DNA of 64,000 bases. It comes from Bacillota bacterium. GTDB taxonomy: Bacteria > Bacillota > Clostridia > Oscillospirales > Ruminococcaceae. The notes beneath the pieces are model-generated. The model did not search any database, was not told where the DNA came from, and saw only the letters and a list, made by a program, of their open reading frames with translations. Both the position numbers and the translations under genes were made by a program. Positions within the stretch are counted from its first letter, which is position 1; the number at the start of each line of letters is the position of its first letter. Shown here one piece after another: positions 7,485-16,787 of the stretch. The DNA lies in the NCBI GenBank assembly GCA_023396225.1, contig JAEWWT010000027.1:124001-188000 (forward strand), read 5' to 3'.

Positions 7485-8756
7485 CTATGCTTTTAGTTTC
7501 TCTGTAATTTTGTTTGCCTCTTTGATAATTTCATTGCTGTCAGTACCTATATAGAACTTACCGTTCTCATACAAAATCTTTCCGTTTACCATTGTGAGAG
7601 CAACATTCTGCTTTGAACCACTATAAACAATGTTCTTGACAATGTTGTTGATAGGCTGCATGTTAGGCTGTTTAAGGTCAATAACAATAAGGTCGGCAGT
7701 TTTTCCAACAGCAATGTCATTGCAGTTTTCAAGTCCCATTGCCATTGCTCCTCCGCATGTTGCCATTTTAAGCAGCTCACATGGAGAAAAAGCAGCAGCA
7801 TTAGAGCACGATATATTCTGCAATGCGTAGGCAAGGTACATCTCTCTGAACATGTCAAGAGCGTTGTTGCTTGCAGGCCCGTCCGTTCCTATTGCAAGGT
7901 TAATACCCATTTCTGACATTTTTGAAAGAGGGGCGATTCCACTTGCAAGCTTGCAGTTTGAAGCAGGATTTGTAACAGCATAAAGACCCCTGCGCTTAAA
8001 GATATCAAGGTCATTTTCGCTCATGTGAACACAGTGATATCCGCCGCCGCCAAAGTCGAACAATCCAAGCGACTCCATAAGCTCCGTAGGGGTTTTGCCG
8101 TATCTTTCTATACAGCCCTTAACCTCTGAAGCGGTTTCACTGTTATGTGTATATACGGGAGCCTTGTATTTGTGGGAAAGTTCAGATATTCCTTTAAGTA
8201 TATCTATACTTGTTGTATATTCAGCGTGAAATCCCATTTTATATGAAATTAACTCATTATAGTTATTAAAATGGTTATATTGTTTCTCGAGGTCACCGAG
8301 AGCATCATCATTGAAGTTGTTTACAGCACCGCTCATTACCATGCGGAAACCACATTCCGTAACAGCTTTTGCAGTTTCTTCAAGTTTCATATACATATCA
8401 AAGCAGGCACTTGTTCCGCTTGTAAGATATTCCATAATTGCAAGTTTAGTCAGCCAGAAAACATCTTCCCCTGTCAGCTTTGCCTCCATTGGGAAAACGG
8501 CATTATGAAGCCATTCATCCAGCGGCAAATCATCAGCATATGAACGCAGAAATGTCATGGCTGAATGTGTATGCGCATTCTTGAATGATGGCATAAGTAC
8601 ATTTCCGTCAAGATCAATTTCCCTGTCAAAAGTAATATCAGAAGGCTTTTTTTCACCACAGTAAACTATTTTACTGCCCTCAACCCAGACTTCCCCGAAC
8701 TTTATTTCACAGTCGGAAACAGTCAGTATCCTTGCGTTGTAAAAACGTGTGTTCAT
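7485..8756 (-). CDS. mtaD: 5-methylthioadenosine/S-adenosylhomocysteine deaminase
   Basis: 423 residues, a typical length for the MtaD/SsnA branch of amidohydrolases. The metal motif is FKNAHTHSAMTFLRSYADD (about 58-76). Further signatures are YHCVHMSENDL (about 240-250) and GTDGPASNNALDMF (about 293-306), with a second beta-sandwich piece GKTADLIVIDL. The enzyme deaminates MTA, SAH or adenosine to the inosine forms in the cytoplasm. It is the last gene of a leftward operon after purine nucleoside phosphorylase, which could cleave the resulting (methylthio)inosine. Exact preference among MTA, SAH and adenosine is not readable. Confidence 0.85.
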   Translation of the reverse strand: MNTRFYNARILTVSDCEIKFGEVWVEGSKIVYCGEKKPSDITFDREIDLDGNVLMPSFKNAHTHSAMTFLRSYADDLPLDEWLHNAVFPMEAKLTGEDVFWLTKLAIMEYLTSGTSACFDMYMKLEETAKAVTECGFRMVMSGAVNNFNDDALGDLEKQYNHFNNYNELISYKMGFHAEYTTSIDILKGISELSHKYKAPVYTHNSETASEVKGCIERYGKTPTELMESLGLFDFGGGGYHCVHMSENDLDIFKRRGLYAVTNPASNCKLASGIAPLSKMSEMGINLAIGTDGPASNNALDMFREMYLAYALQNISCSNAAAFSPCELLKMATCGGAMAMGLENCNDIAVGKTADLIVIDLKQPNMQPINNIVKNIVYSGSKQNVALTMVNGKILYENGKFYIGTDSNEIIKEANKITEKLKA

Positions 8757-8766
8757 AGTAACTCCT

Positions 8767-9114
8767 TTAACCTATAAAGGTAAAAATCAAATTTAAGGCT
8801 GCTGCTGCACCACAGATATATATAAGACAATGTGATAATCCATCAAATTTATTGTTAGGGTGTTTTTTAAAGCCTACATGAACTATAGCATGACATATCA
8901 GTAAAATTGAAACTATAATTCTGCATAAACTGTTTGAATAGAATACAAATAAAATAATGTAAAGCGGAAGATGTGCAATAAAAAAAATCCTATATGCTAA
9001 AGAATCTTCCAAGTCTTTAATTTTAGCAAACATTTTCCACTCTGAACAGCGTATGGCATCCATTTCATGGATTACAAACAATGATAACAATATGATGTAC
9101 AAAATATCTGTCAT
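8767..9114 (-). CDS. Small multi-span membrane protein (DUF6713-like)
   Basis: 115 residues with four hydrophobic segments and a conserved-looking N-terminal signature, HEMDAIRCSEW (about 16-26), followed later by HAIVHVGFKKHP. I associate this His-Glu-Met-Asp pattern with a family of uncharacterised membrane proteins (DUF6713), from memory. Function is unknown. It is wedged between the phosphorylase (13 bp upstream) and the deaminase (10 bp downstream), so it is cotranscribed with purine salvage genes. Confidence 0.65.
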   Translation of the reverse strand: MTDILYIILLSLFVIHEMDAIRCSEWKMFAKIKDLEDSLAYRIFFIAHLPLYIILFVFYSNSLCRIIVSILLICHAIVHVGFKKHPNNKFDGLSHCLIYICGAAAALNLIFTFIG

Positions 9115-9127
9115 AAAATCTTCTTTC

Positions 9128-9970
9128 TTATTTCTGACTATTTACAAGCGCTAAAATACTTTGTGTAACAAGCTGCTTAAACAGTGGAGCAGCTTTGTCG
9201 GCTGTTTTCTGAACATCTGCATGAGAAAGAGGATGAGGTGAAATTCCACTTGCAAGGTTTGAAACACAGGATATTCCGACAACTTTCATTCCTGCATGAT
9301 TAGCGGCAATTGCTTCACATGCTGTTGACATTCCGACAGCATCAGCACCGATAGCCGCCGCCATTTTGATTTCTGCAGGGGATTCATATGCAGGGCCTGT
9401 AAGCTGGAGATATACGCCTTCCTCAAGGTCTATATTAAGTGAGCTTGCTGTAGACTTTATAGCCTGCCTGAGTGTTTTGTCATATATACAGCTCATATCA
9501 GGGAATCGTGGACCAAGCTCGTCTATATTTTCGCCGATAAGAGGTGACGGTGCCATACAGATCTGGTCATTGATAAGCATAAATGAACCTGCATGAAAGT
9601 TCTTGTTTATACCGCCCGATGCATTTGTAAGGAAAAGAATTTTTGCCCCCATCATTTTCATAAGCCTGATAGGAAGAACAACATCCTCCATCTTATATCC
9701 CTCATAATAATGGACACGTCCCTGCATAATTACAACGGGAACATTTTCAACATAACCGAAAACAAATCTTCCTTTATGACCTAATACAGTTGAAACAGGG
9801 AAACCTGCGATATCACTGTAATTAAGAGTTGCTTCAATCTTTATACTTTCAGCATAATTCCCAAGTCCGGAACCAAGGATAAGGGCTACTTCAGGGGTGA
9901 AATTTACTTTTGCTTTTACACATTCATAACATTTTTCAAGACGCTTCCAAGCGTTGCTGTTCATTCCCAT
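9128..9970 (-). CDS. punA: Purine nucleoside phosphorylase (trimeric, inosine/guanosine type)
   Basis: 280 residues. Family signatures in order: VALILGSGLGNYAE (phosphate-binding loop, about 30), VLGHKGRFVFG (about 66), MQGRVHYYEGY (about 85), LTNASGGIN (about 119) and AIGADAVGMSTACEAIAANH (about 203). It phosphorolyses purine (deoxy)nucleosides to base plus (deoxy)ribose-1-phosphate in the cytoplasm. It is the first gene of the operon with the small membrane protein and the MTA/SAH deaminase, behind a TTGATA-17-TAAAAT promoter and a GGAGGT SD six bases before the ATG. Confidence 0.92.
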   Translation of the reverse strand: MGMNSNAWKRLEKCYECVKAKVNFTPEVALILGSGLGNYAESIKIEATLNYSDIAGFPVSTVLGHKGRFVFGYVENVPVVIMQGRVHYYEGYKMEDVVLPIRLMKMMGAKILFLTNASGGINKNFHAGSFMLINDQICMAPSPLIGENIDELGPRFPDMSCIYDKTLRQAIKSTASSLNIDLEEGVYLQLTGPAYESPAEIKMAAAIGADAVGMSTACEAIAANHAGMKVVGISCVSNLASGISPHPLSHADVQKTADKAAPLFKQLVTQSILALVNSQK

Positions 9971-10004
9971 TGCAATACCTCCGTTTATAAATAACTATAT
10001 ATTT

Positions 10005-10033
10005 ATTTTAACAGGCAATAAAGAATTTATCAA
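10005..10033 (-). promoter_or_regulatory. Promoter of the purine salvage operon
   Basis: On the minus strand TTGATA (10028-10033), 17-base spacer, TAAAAT (10005-10010), 35 bases before the phosphorylase start. Confidence 0.7.
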
Positions 10034-10108
10034 CATATTTTTCTATATATATAAAAAAGCAGCGCCACTATGGAGCTGTAAATCTACTTTAACATTTAAG
10101 TTATGTAT

Positions 10109-10131
10109 CGGGAGTCTTATTTCGACTCCCG
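10109..10131. terminator. Hairpin after the repeat protein gene
   Basis: Stem CGGGAGTC/GACTCCCG. It lacks a clear T-run on the minus strand. A second weaker hairpin at about 10053-10073 (CAGC...GCTG) does have a minus-strand T6 tail. One of the two probably ends the gene at 10184-10996. Confidence 0.45.
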
Positions 10132-10183
10132 TGAGGATTAACCTCTGTATCCACTTTTTGAGTTGTGGTTATCTATAGTTATC

Positions 10184-10996
10184 TTAATCAAATTCGCGGC
10201 CGTGACCACCGTGATGTCCGTGGCAATCGTCGTCATCGTCATTGATACAAGTTCTGAAATCACTTAGAGCTGCAAACGCTTTACAGTTATATGCCTTAGC
10301 ATCCTCTATGTTGTTCAGTGCTGATTTAAGATGCTTTTTCGCATGGTGTCTTTCCTCTGCTGATTTTTCAAAAAATGAACGAGCATCACGGATATAATGC
10401 CTGCATCTTCTAGTTTCATAATTCCATTCATCATCACATCCGGAATCTTCAAGTTGCGAGTAAAGAACTTCATATGCTGCCTTAGCCTCTTTTGAAAGCT
10501 TATCAACGCTGTCAAGAGCATAAATTGCTTCTGCAGTGTGTTTGTGAGCTTCATTGTAGAGTTTGCCTTCACTTGATTTAGATGAGCCTATAAGTTCACT
10601 TATTCCTCTTGTGAATCTTGCAATTTCACGTCGACAATTTACGCCAAGCTCAACGCCTTGAACACTCTGAACGTTCTGATTATTCTGAACACTCTGAACT
10701 TCGCCGCCACGACCATTGTTTTGTGGACCTTCGAAACCGCCGACACCTCCGCTATGATGACATCTGCAATCACCCATTCCACCGTTATTAGGATTTTCAA
10801 AACCGCCAATTTCTCCGTTATGATGGCATCTGCGATCACTCATTCCTTCGTTATTAGGACCTTCAGAACCTCCAAGGTCAACATTTTGAGGACCTTCAAA
10901 ACCGCCAAATCCTACGTTGCAAAAGCATCTGCATACACATGGGCATCTTCGTCTTTCACTGCCACCCTCAACAAAGTCTCTGTTCTGACAACTCAT
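10184..10996 (-). CDS. Gly/Asn/Cys/His-rich repeat protein, unknown function
   Basis: 270 residues in three parts. Residues 1-20 hold a Cys cluster (CPCVCRCFCN). Residues about 28-115 carry degenerate repeats of the type GGFEGPQN, GGSEGPNN, GGFENPNN, each separated by D(R/C)RCHH. Residues about 120-245 are a helical, Lys/Glu-rich region, and the tail is an acidic/histidine cluster (DDDDDCHGHHGGHG). There is no signal peptide or membrane span. The composition suggests metal binding or a structural, coat-like protein, but this is inference. It is monocistronic. The start is at 10996 behind AAAGGCGG. Confidence 0.7.
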   Translation of the reverse strand: MSCQNRDFVEGGSERRRCPCVCRCFCNVGFGGFEGPQNVDLGGSEGPNNEGMSDRRCHHNGEIGGFENPNNGGMGDCRCHHSGGVGGFEGPQNNGRGGEVQSVQNNQNVQSVQGVELGVNCRREIARFTRGISELIGSSKSSEGKLYNEAHKHTAEAIYALDSVDKLSKEAKAAYEVLYSQLEDSGCDDEWNYETRRCRHYIRDARSFFEKSAEERHHAKKHLKSALNNIEDAKAYNCKAFAALSDFRTCINDDDDDCHGHHGGHGREFD

Positions 10997-11107
10997 AAAA
11001 AATACCGCCTTTCATAAAATAAGTTTTATGTACTATATAATATGAAAGCGTCGTATTATTGTTACAGGTGCAGAATTGTGTCGCCATTTATTTTTCGAAT
11101 TAATACC

Positions 11108-11299
11108 TTATTTGTTTTCTATAAGTGTAACAATAGGTTTGCCGTCTTTGTCAAGGAGAGGGGTAAGTCCTCCTGCATATCCTGCCATGGTAAAAAGATA
11201 GTTTACACCTGTTTCTTTGTCAACAATAACCTGTCTTACACCATTTTTAAGTTGACTGCCTTCCTGATAAACTGTTTCAAAGCGTTCTGATTTTGACAT
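11108..11299 (-). CDS. Small conserved protein (DUF6440-like)
   Basis: 63 residues with the pattern VIVDKETGVNYLF...GLTPLLDKDGKP, which I associate with the DUF6440 family of small Bacillota proteins (from memory). No enzyme motif or membrane span. The SD TTAGGAGGT lies nine bases before the ATG. Monocistronic; function unknown. Confidence 0.75.
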   Translation of the reverse strand: MSKSERFETVYQEGSQLKNGVRQVIVDKETGVNYLFTMAGYAGGLTPLLDKDGKPIVTLIENK

Positions 11300-11497
11300 A
11301 AATGTTACCTCCTAATGTTTATTATATAAATGCTATCATATTTTTAGTATATAATCAAGAAAAATTTGATTATAATAACAAAGAAAGACACTTTCTGCAA
11401 CTTTAAGCTTTTAATATCTATTATACAAACTTTATTATATTTTAATGTTACAATTTATTATTTAATATAAACCAATATTAATTTAAAAGACATTATC

Positions 11498-11526
11498 TTT
11501 ACAAAATACTGATTATAGTGTAATAT
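11498..11526 (+). promoter_or_regulatory. Promoter of the pullulanase gene
   Basis: TTTACA (11498-11503), 17-base spacer, TAATAT (11521-11526), 35 bases before the start codon. The preceding 190 bases are AT-rich with nothing else recognised. Confidence 0.65.
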
Positions 11527-11561
11527 AACTATAAACGAAATATTAACTGGGGTGTTACTGG

Positions 11562-13484
11562 ATGTTTGAGGATACAGACCAAAAGTATTATTACGGCGGA
11601 AGTGATCTGGGTGCAGTATACAGTAAGGAAGAAACAATTTTCAAGTTGTGGGCTCCTGTTGCTCAGAGTGTTACTATAAAGCTGTATCACACATGTACTG
11701 ATGAAAAGTCATACAGACGGCTTCTTATGACAAAGGGCAGGGATGGTGTTTGGTCGAAAACGGCTTATGGTGATCTTGACGGTGTTTATTATACATATAA
11801 CATAACTTATGATGATATAGAGCAGGAAACAATTGATATTTATGCAAAATCCGCAGGCGTAAACGGCGCTATGGGAATGGTTATTGATCTTGCAAAGACA
11901 AACCCTGCAGGATGGGACAGCTATAAGCCTGTCAAGTTGAATTCTTATACAGATGCTGTTATTTATGAGCTTCATGTGCGTGATTTTTCGATTGATCCAA
12001 GCGTAAAGTTCTGCTACAAGGGAAGATTCCTTGCGTTTGTTGAGGGCGGACTTATAAATGCCGGCGGCGATAGTATTGGTATTGACCACCTTAAAGAAAT
12101 AGGGATTACCCATGTACAGCTGATGCCTTGCTTTGATTACTATACTGTTGACGAGTCAGCTGTTCATAAGGCGCAGTTCCAGTGGGGATATGACCCTATG
12201 AACTACAATGTTCCCGAGGGTTCATATTCGACAAACCCTTATAACGGCACATCAAGAGTTGCAGAGTTCAAAAGGCTTGTTCATGCCTTGCATACAAGAG
12301 GTATCGGTGTCATAATGGATGTTGTGTATAACCATACCGCACAGACAGCGGATTCATGCTTTACAAAGACTTTCCCGAGATATTTCTACAGAGAATGTGA
12401 TAAATCTTTCAACAACGGTTATTCAAATGGTTCAGGCTGCGGAAATGAAGTTGCAACCGAACGACCTATGGTGAGAAAGTATATTATAGACAGCCTTATC
12501 TATTGGGCAACAGAATATAAGATAGATGGTTTCAGATTTGATCTTATGGGGCTTTATGATATTGATACAATAAATGAGGCGGCGGTAAAACTAAAAGAGA
12601 TTAACCCTAACGTCATTTTGTACGGTGAGGGCTGGCAGGGCGGGTCTTGTGCGCTTTCGAATGATAAAACCTGCATGAAAATAAATGCAAGAAAGACTCC
12701 TGGTGTAGGCTATTTCAGTGATGATTTCCGTGATACTGTAAAAGGGAATAATTTTAAGAACAAGGAACGTGGATATGTCAATGGTGCCGAGGGTGTTGAA
12801 GAATATGCAAGAGAGGTCATGACAGGGCGTATACCTCATCCTCAGATTCCTAATCTCAATAAGTTTTCATGGACGGATAATCCTCAGCAGACAATAAATT
12901 ATGTTGAAGCACATGATAATCTCACTTTGTGGGATAAACTGTATTATACAAATCCCACAGACAGCGTTGAAGAGCGTATAAAGATGGACAAGATGTGTGC
13001 GGCGATGGTTTTTCTTGCACAGGGTGTACCGTTCATTCAGGCAGGACAAGAGTTCCTGCGTTCAAAGCCTTTGCCAGGAGGAGCTTCATTTGACAATAAC
13101 AGCTATTGCTCTCCTGATATAGTAAACAGCCTTAAATGGAACAGAAAGAGTGAGTTTAAGAATGTTTATAATTATTATAAGGGGCTTATTGCTTTCAGGA
13201 AGGCACATTCTGCACTGAGATATCCAACTGGAAAAGAGATTGCAGAAAATATGAGATACTTCTATAAGCTTCCTCAGAAAATTGTAGGATTCTCTCTTTC
13301 AGGTGATGACAATCTTGAAAAAATACTTGTTTTCCTTAATTCTAATAATTATGATGTCAAAATGTATGCCTTTGAAAAATATAATGTATATATAAACGGT
13401 GAAAAGGCAGGAACACAGCCTCTAGGTACGGTTGAGGGGGATTATATTATTCCTGCAAGAAGTGTAATTGTTCTAGGAATATAA
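11562..13484 (+). CDS. pulA: Type I pullulanase (GH13)
   Basis: 640 residues, no signal peptide, so cytoplasmic debranching of alpha-1,6 links in imported malto-oligosaccharides or glycogen. A CBM48-type N-terminal domain (about 12-100) precedes the GH13 barrel (about 125-545). The pullulanase signature reads FQWGYDP. Catalytic residues are visible as nucleophile D327 (DGFRFDLMG), acid/base E356 (YGEGW) and D452 (EAHDN). No dockerin or surface-layer module is attached. SD GGGGTG precedes the ATG; monocistronic. Confidence 0.93.
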   Translation: MFEDTDQKYYYGGSDLGAVYSKEETIFKLWAPVAQSVTIKLYHTCTDEKSYRRLLMTKGRDGVWSKTAYGDLDGVYYTYNITYDDIEQETIDIYAKSAGVNGAMGMVIDLAKTNPAGWDSYKPVKLNSYTDAVIYELHVRDFSIDPSVKFCYKGRFLAFVEGGLINAGGDSIGIDHLKEIGITHVQLMPCFDYYTVDESAVHKAQFQWGYDPMNYNVPEGSYSTNPYNGTSRVAEFKRLVHALHTRGIGVIMDVVYNHTAQTADSCFTKTFPRYFYRECDKSFNNGYSNGSGCGNEVATERPMVRKYIIDSLIYWATEYKIDGFRFDLMGLYDIDTINEAAVKLKEINPNVILYGEGWQGGSCALSNDKTCMKINARKTPGVGYFSDDFRDTVKGNNFKNKERGYVNGAEGVEEYAREVMTGRIPHPQIPNLNKFSWTDNPQQTINYVEAHDNLTLWDKLYYTNPTDSVEERIKMDKMCAAMVFLAQGVPFIQAGQEFLRSKPLPGGASFDNNSYCSPDIVNSLKWNRKSEFKNVYNYYKGLIAFRKAHSALRYPTGKEIAENMRYFYKLPQKIVGFSLSGDDNLEKILVFLNSNNYDVKMYAFEKYNVYINGEKAGTQPLGTVEGDYIIPARSVIVLGI

Positions 13485-13688
13485 GAATATAACTGGATTT
13501 TCGATTTTAAACTATATAAACAACAAAACAGAATAAAAAATATGGGGTATTATATTGCAATGTGGTAACAAAAAAGTTACAGTATTGCAATAATGCCTCT
13601 TTTTTTGAGATTACCTCTTTTATTTTTAGTTTGTTCATGATATAATTAATAATAAATGTAAATAATCTTTCAGAAAGGATGATTTTTT

Positions 13689-13805
13689 ATGAGAACTTTT
13701 TACAGAATTATATGGATGATTGCAGTAACTCTTGGTGGTGTTGCAGCTGTTCAGCTTATTGTTAAACTTTTTGCACTCCAGAAGAAAAAATATATAGATG
13801 TCTGA
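13689..13805 (+). CDS. Small single-span membrane protein, 38 residues
   Basis: MRTFYRIIWMIAVTLGG is followed by a hydrophobic stretch to residue 29 and a basic tail, QKKKYIDV. The SD GAAAGGAT lies eight bases before the ATG. The protein looks like a one-span peptide with an N-out or N-in helix and a positively charged tail. No family recognised. About 135 bases separate it from the flippase gene. A -10-like TATAAT lies near 13640. Confidence 0.6.
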   Translation: MRTFYRIIWMIAVTLGGVAAVQLIVKLFALQKKKYIDV

Positions 13806-13940
13806 GAACAGACGGCTGTTTTACAGGGTCATAAGGATTTAAGAGATGATTATTACCGCAGATGCACTGAAAGGTATTAACTTTATGACGGGATACTGTA
13901 ACAAGCTAATCCATTAAATCTCGGGAGAAAACACCGGACT

Positions 13941-15341
13941 ATGAATAAATACAGAAAACTTGCAGGGAATACGCTTATCTTCGCAATTGGTTCTTTTTCA
14001 TCTAAAATATTAAGCTTTTTGCTTATTAGACTTTATACCGGAGTTCTTGGCACAGAAGAATACGGAATTGCAGAGACAATATTTCAGACTGTAAATCTTA
14101 TATATCCAGTAGTAAGTATTTGTATGGCTGACGCAATAATCCGCTATGCAATGGATAAGGGATATGACAGTAAAAAAGTTTATTCAACAGCTATTTTTGC
14201 ATCGACTGCAGGTCTTGCTTTTTTTGCGGTGCTTTCACCAACACTTAATCTTATAGATATATTTGCAGATTACTCGTTCCTGATTTTTGCATGCTGTTAT
14301 TTTTCAACCTTTCGACAGATTGCGTGGAGTTTTGTAAGAGCAAAGGGTTATGTAAAGCTTTTCGCATTTGACGGAATTGTTGCAACATTAAATACGGTCT
14401 TATTTAATGTGCTTCTTTTAAAGGTTGTAAACCTTGGCATTACAGGGTATATTCTTTCGACAATATTTGCTGATGCAATTTCGTTTATAGGTCTGACACT
14501 CATAGGTCAGCTTCATAAGAGCATTGACATGAAGTATTTCAGTGTCAAGCTGCTTAAAGAAATGGTGAGATACTCAATACCGCTTATTCCTACATATGTA
14601 TTATGGTGGGTTATAAGTTCGTCTGACAGATGGTTTGTAATTGCCATGGTAGGTAAATATGACAACGGTATTTATGCCGCTTCATATAAGCTTCCGGGAC
14701 TTCTTGTTATGGTAACAACGCTGTTCTATCAGGCTTGGCAGATTTCTACAATTGAAAATAAAAATGAAAAAGACATCAGCATCTTCTACAAAAGAATTTT
14801 TTCGGCATACAGTTCTATTATCTTCATAGCCGCAGCAGGTATTATAATGCTTGTTAAGCCGTTTACTTATCTGCTTGTTGATGATGATCCTGTAAAGAAC
14901 TATATTTTCAGTTATCATTATACACCGATACTTATAATTGCAACGGCATTCCAGTGTCTGTGCCAATTCCTGTCGCAGGTCTATAACGTGCATAAGAAGT
15001 CAGTAAATTCTATGCTCACAAGCCTAGCTGCAGCGTCCGTAAATATTGTACTTAATTTTGTGTTTATTCCAAAATGGGGAGTTTATGGCGCAGCAATTGC
15101 AACCGCAGCTGCATACTTTACATGCTATGTAATCAGAGTATTTGATTCAAGAAGATATACTCCTTTTAAGGTAGCACACCTTAAAATTGTTTTAAATACG
15201 CTGATTATCAGTGCAATGAGCTACGTTGCAATTACAGAGCCGAAAAATTCACTAATTTATCTTATTATAGGGTTCATAGTTACTTTCCTTTATAACATTG
15301 ACGCAGTTATCAAGACAATTAAAAAGATCTTGAAAAAATAA
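13941..15341 (+). CDS. Polysaccharide flippase (Wzx/MVF family)
   Basis: 466 residues with about 12-14 membrane spans and a short basic C-terminus. The N-terminus (NTLIFAIGSFSSKILSFLL, then RLYTGVLGTEEYG) is typical of oligosaccharide/lipid-linked sugar flippases (MATE-like fold). It would move undecaprenyl-linked glycan units across the cytoplasmic membrane. A membrane protein and a PAP2 phosphatase follow, consistent with an envelope-lipid cluster. The SD is a GGGAG 14 bases upstream, so initiation may be weak. Confidence 0.85.
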   Translation: MNKYRKLAGNTLIFAIGSFSSKILSFLLIRLYTGVLGTEEYGIAETIFQTVNLIYPVVSICMADAIIRYAMDKGYDSKKVYSTAIFASTAGLAFFAVLSPTLNLIDIFADYSFLIFACCYFSTFRQIAWSFVRAKGYVKLFAFDGIVATLNTVLFNVLLLKVVNLGITGYILSTIFADAISFIGLTLIGQLHKSIDMKYFSVKLLKEMVRYSIPLIPTYVLWWVISSSDRWFVIAMVGKYDNGIYAASYKLPGLLVMVTTLFYQAWQISTIENKNEKDISIFYKRIFSAYSSIIFIAAAGIIMLVKPFTYLLVDDDPVKNYIFSYHYTPILIIATAFQCLCQFLSQVYNVHKKSVNSMLTSLAAASVNIVLNFVFIPKWGVYGAAIATAAAYFTCYVIRVFDSRRYTPFKVAHLKIVLNTLIISAMSYVAITEPKNSLIYLIIGFIVTFLYNIDAVIKTIKKILKK

Positions 15342-15411
15342 GGATTATTATATCCGGGTAAAGTTCCGGAGAGATTATGGGGTCGGTGTTCCGGCTGAAA
15401 CGGAGGACGAA

Positions 15412-16155
15412 ATGGCAGAGAAAAAAAGATTCGCTTGGGGGGCACTTGCGTATCTTTCAATTATGATTTTTGGAGTAATTGTACTTACATTGCTAATGAA
15501 TTTTGCGATAACTATGATATCTATATTTACAGCCAAAAGATATGAGGCTGAACAGTTACAGTTTATTGGCAATGCAAGTTTAGTGATAAAAAATTACTTG
15601 CAGAATACTGCTTTGATAATTGTCGGGGTGCTTTTTACTGTATCAGGTAAAAGTGAGAGTAAAAAGCTTGGATTCAGCAATGCAAGAGCGGTTCTGTTTT
15701 CAGCTGTAGCAGGATTAGTATTCACGGCATTTTATTGTATCAATTACTTTTATATACATATAGATTACAGAAATATATTTCTTGATGCAATTGTAACAAT
15801 GATTGTTTATGGCATTCTGCCGGCAGGTTTTATTCTTGCTTTCCGCTTATCTTTTAAGCAGAAACTGCATTGTTGTTTTTCAAAAGACAGGATAATTGGA
15901 ACTATAGTATTTATTTTTGTTATAATTGGTTTGTATTGGGGATCAGCATATTTCCTCAGAACAGATTATCTTGCAGGCAATATCAGTGTTGAAAAGTATC
16001 TTCTTATAAGTACGCTGTTTGTATTTATAATGCGTGTTTTGTTGCTTTTAACTGTTTCATTTTTGTATTATCCTAAGGTGCGGTGTGACAGAAGGGACGG
16101 AGAGGGCTTTGAATCGCAGGACGATATTCTTTGCTGTGATGATACAAATGAATGA
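15412..16155 (+). CDS. Integral membrane protein, unknown
   Basis: 247 residues with about seven predicted hydrophobic spans and an acidic, Cys-containing C-terminal tail (DDILCCDDTNE). I see no catalytic motif; a CPBP-type Glu-Glu motif was looked for and not found. The SD CGGAGGA fits well. It lies 70 bp after the flippase and 38 bp before the PAP2 gene, so it probably belongs to the same transcript. Confidence 0.65.
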   Translation: MAEKKRFAWGALAYLSIMIFGVIVLTLLMNFAITMISIFTAKRYEAEQLQFIGNASLVIKNYLQNTALIIVGVLFTVSGKSESKKLGFSNARAVLFSAVAGLVFTAFYCINYFYIHIDYRNIFLDAIVTMIVYGILPAGFILAFRLSFKQKLHCCFSKDRIIGTIVFIFVIIGLYWGSAYFLRTDYLAGNISVEKYLLISTLFVFIMRVLLLLTVSFLYYPKVRCDRRDGEGFESQDDILCCDDTNE

Positions 16156-16193
16156 TTTTTTACATTAAGCATGAAAGGAGATAAATCACATAA

Positions 16194-16787
16194 ATGGATT
16201 TTATTCAGCAGATTGATGATAAGATTCTATACTTTATAGAGGGGAATCTTCATGGTGGATTTCTGGACTATTTTTTCAGCGCAATAAATTTTTTGATGAT
16301 AGGCGGTGGGATATGGATTGCTCTTGGAATAGCAATGCTTTTCAGTAAAAAGTGGAGACTTACGGGCGCACTATTGATTTTTACTCTTGCAGTATCAGCG
16401 CTTGTCGGAAATGTTGTCCTCAAAAATCTTTTGTTTGAAAGAATAAGACCGTTTAATGCTGACCCATCAATCAAGCTGCTTATTCCGATTCCGACAGGTG
16501 AATACTCCTTCCCATCCTGTCATGCACTTACTTGTGCGGCAAGTGGTACAGCGCTGTTTATCAGAAAAAAGGCTGCAGGTGTTGCAGGTCTGATTTTTGC
16601 ATTACTGGTAAGCTTATCAAGAATATTTTTTGCCGTTCATTATTTTTCTGATATTATTGCAGGATTTGCTTTTGGCATTATCTTTGCATTAATTATACAT
16701 AAATTTTTTATAAATGTTCTTGATAACCTGATTAAAAAGGCTGAAAAGAAATTTACCCGAAAAGTTGAAATGCCGCTAGGGCGATAA
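16194..16787 (+). CDS. PAP2-family membrane phosphatase
   Basis: 197 residues with about six spans. The three PAP2 motifs are present: K77...R85-P86 (KNLLFERIRP), PSCH at 107-110 and SR142...H149...D153 (SRIFFAVHYFSD). The usual PSGH has Cys in place of Gly. Such enzymes dephosphorylate undecaprenyl pyrophosphate or phosphatidic/phosphatidylglycerol phosphates on the outer membrane face. The last 35 bp overlap the convergent MntP/YtaF-like gene. The position after a flippase suggests lipid-carrier recycling. Confidence 0.85.
   Translation: MDFIQQIDDKILYFIEGNLHGGFLDYFFSAINFLMIGGGIWIALGIAMLFSKKWRLTGALLIFTLAVSALVGNVVLKNLLFERIRPFNADPSIKLLIPIPTGEYSFPSCHALTCAASGTALFIRKKAAGVAGLIFALLVSLSRIFFAVHYFSDIIAGFAFGIIFALIIHKFFINVLDNLIKKAEKKFTRKVEMPLGR

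Noticed and set aside
10658..11017. 119-codon plus-strand frame over the repeat protein
   Set aside because: It is the complement of the repeats in the minus-strand gene, which has the better SD and start.
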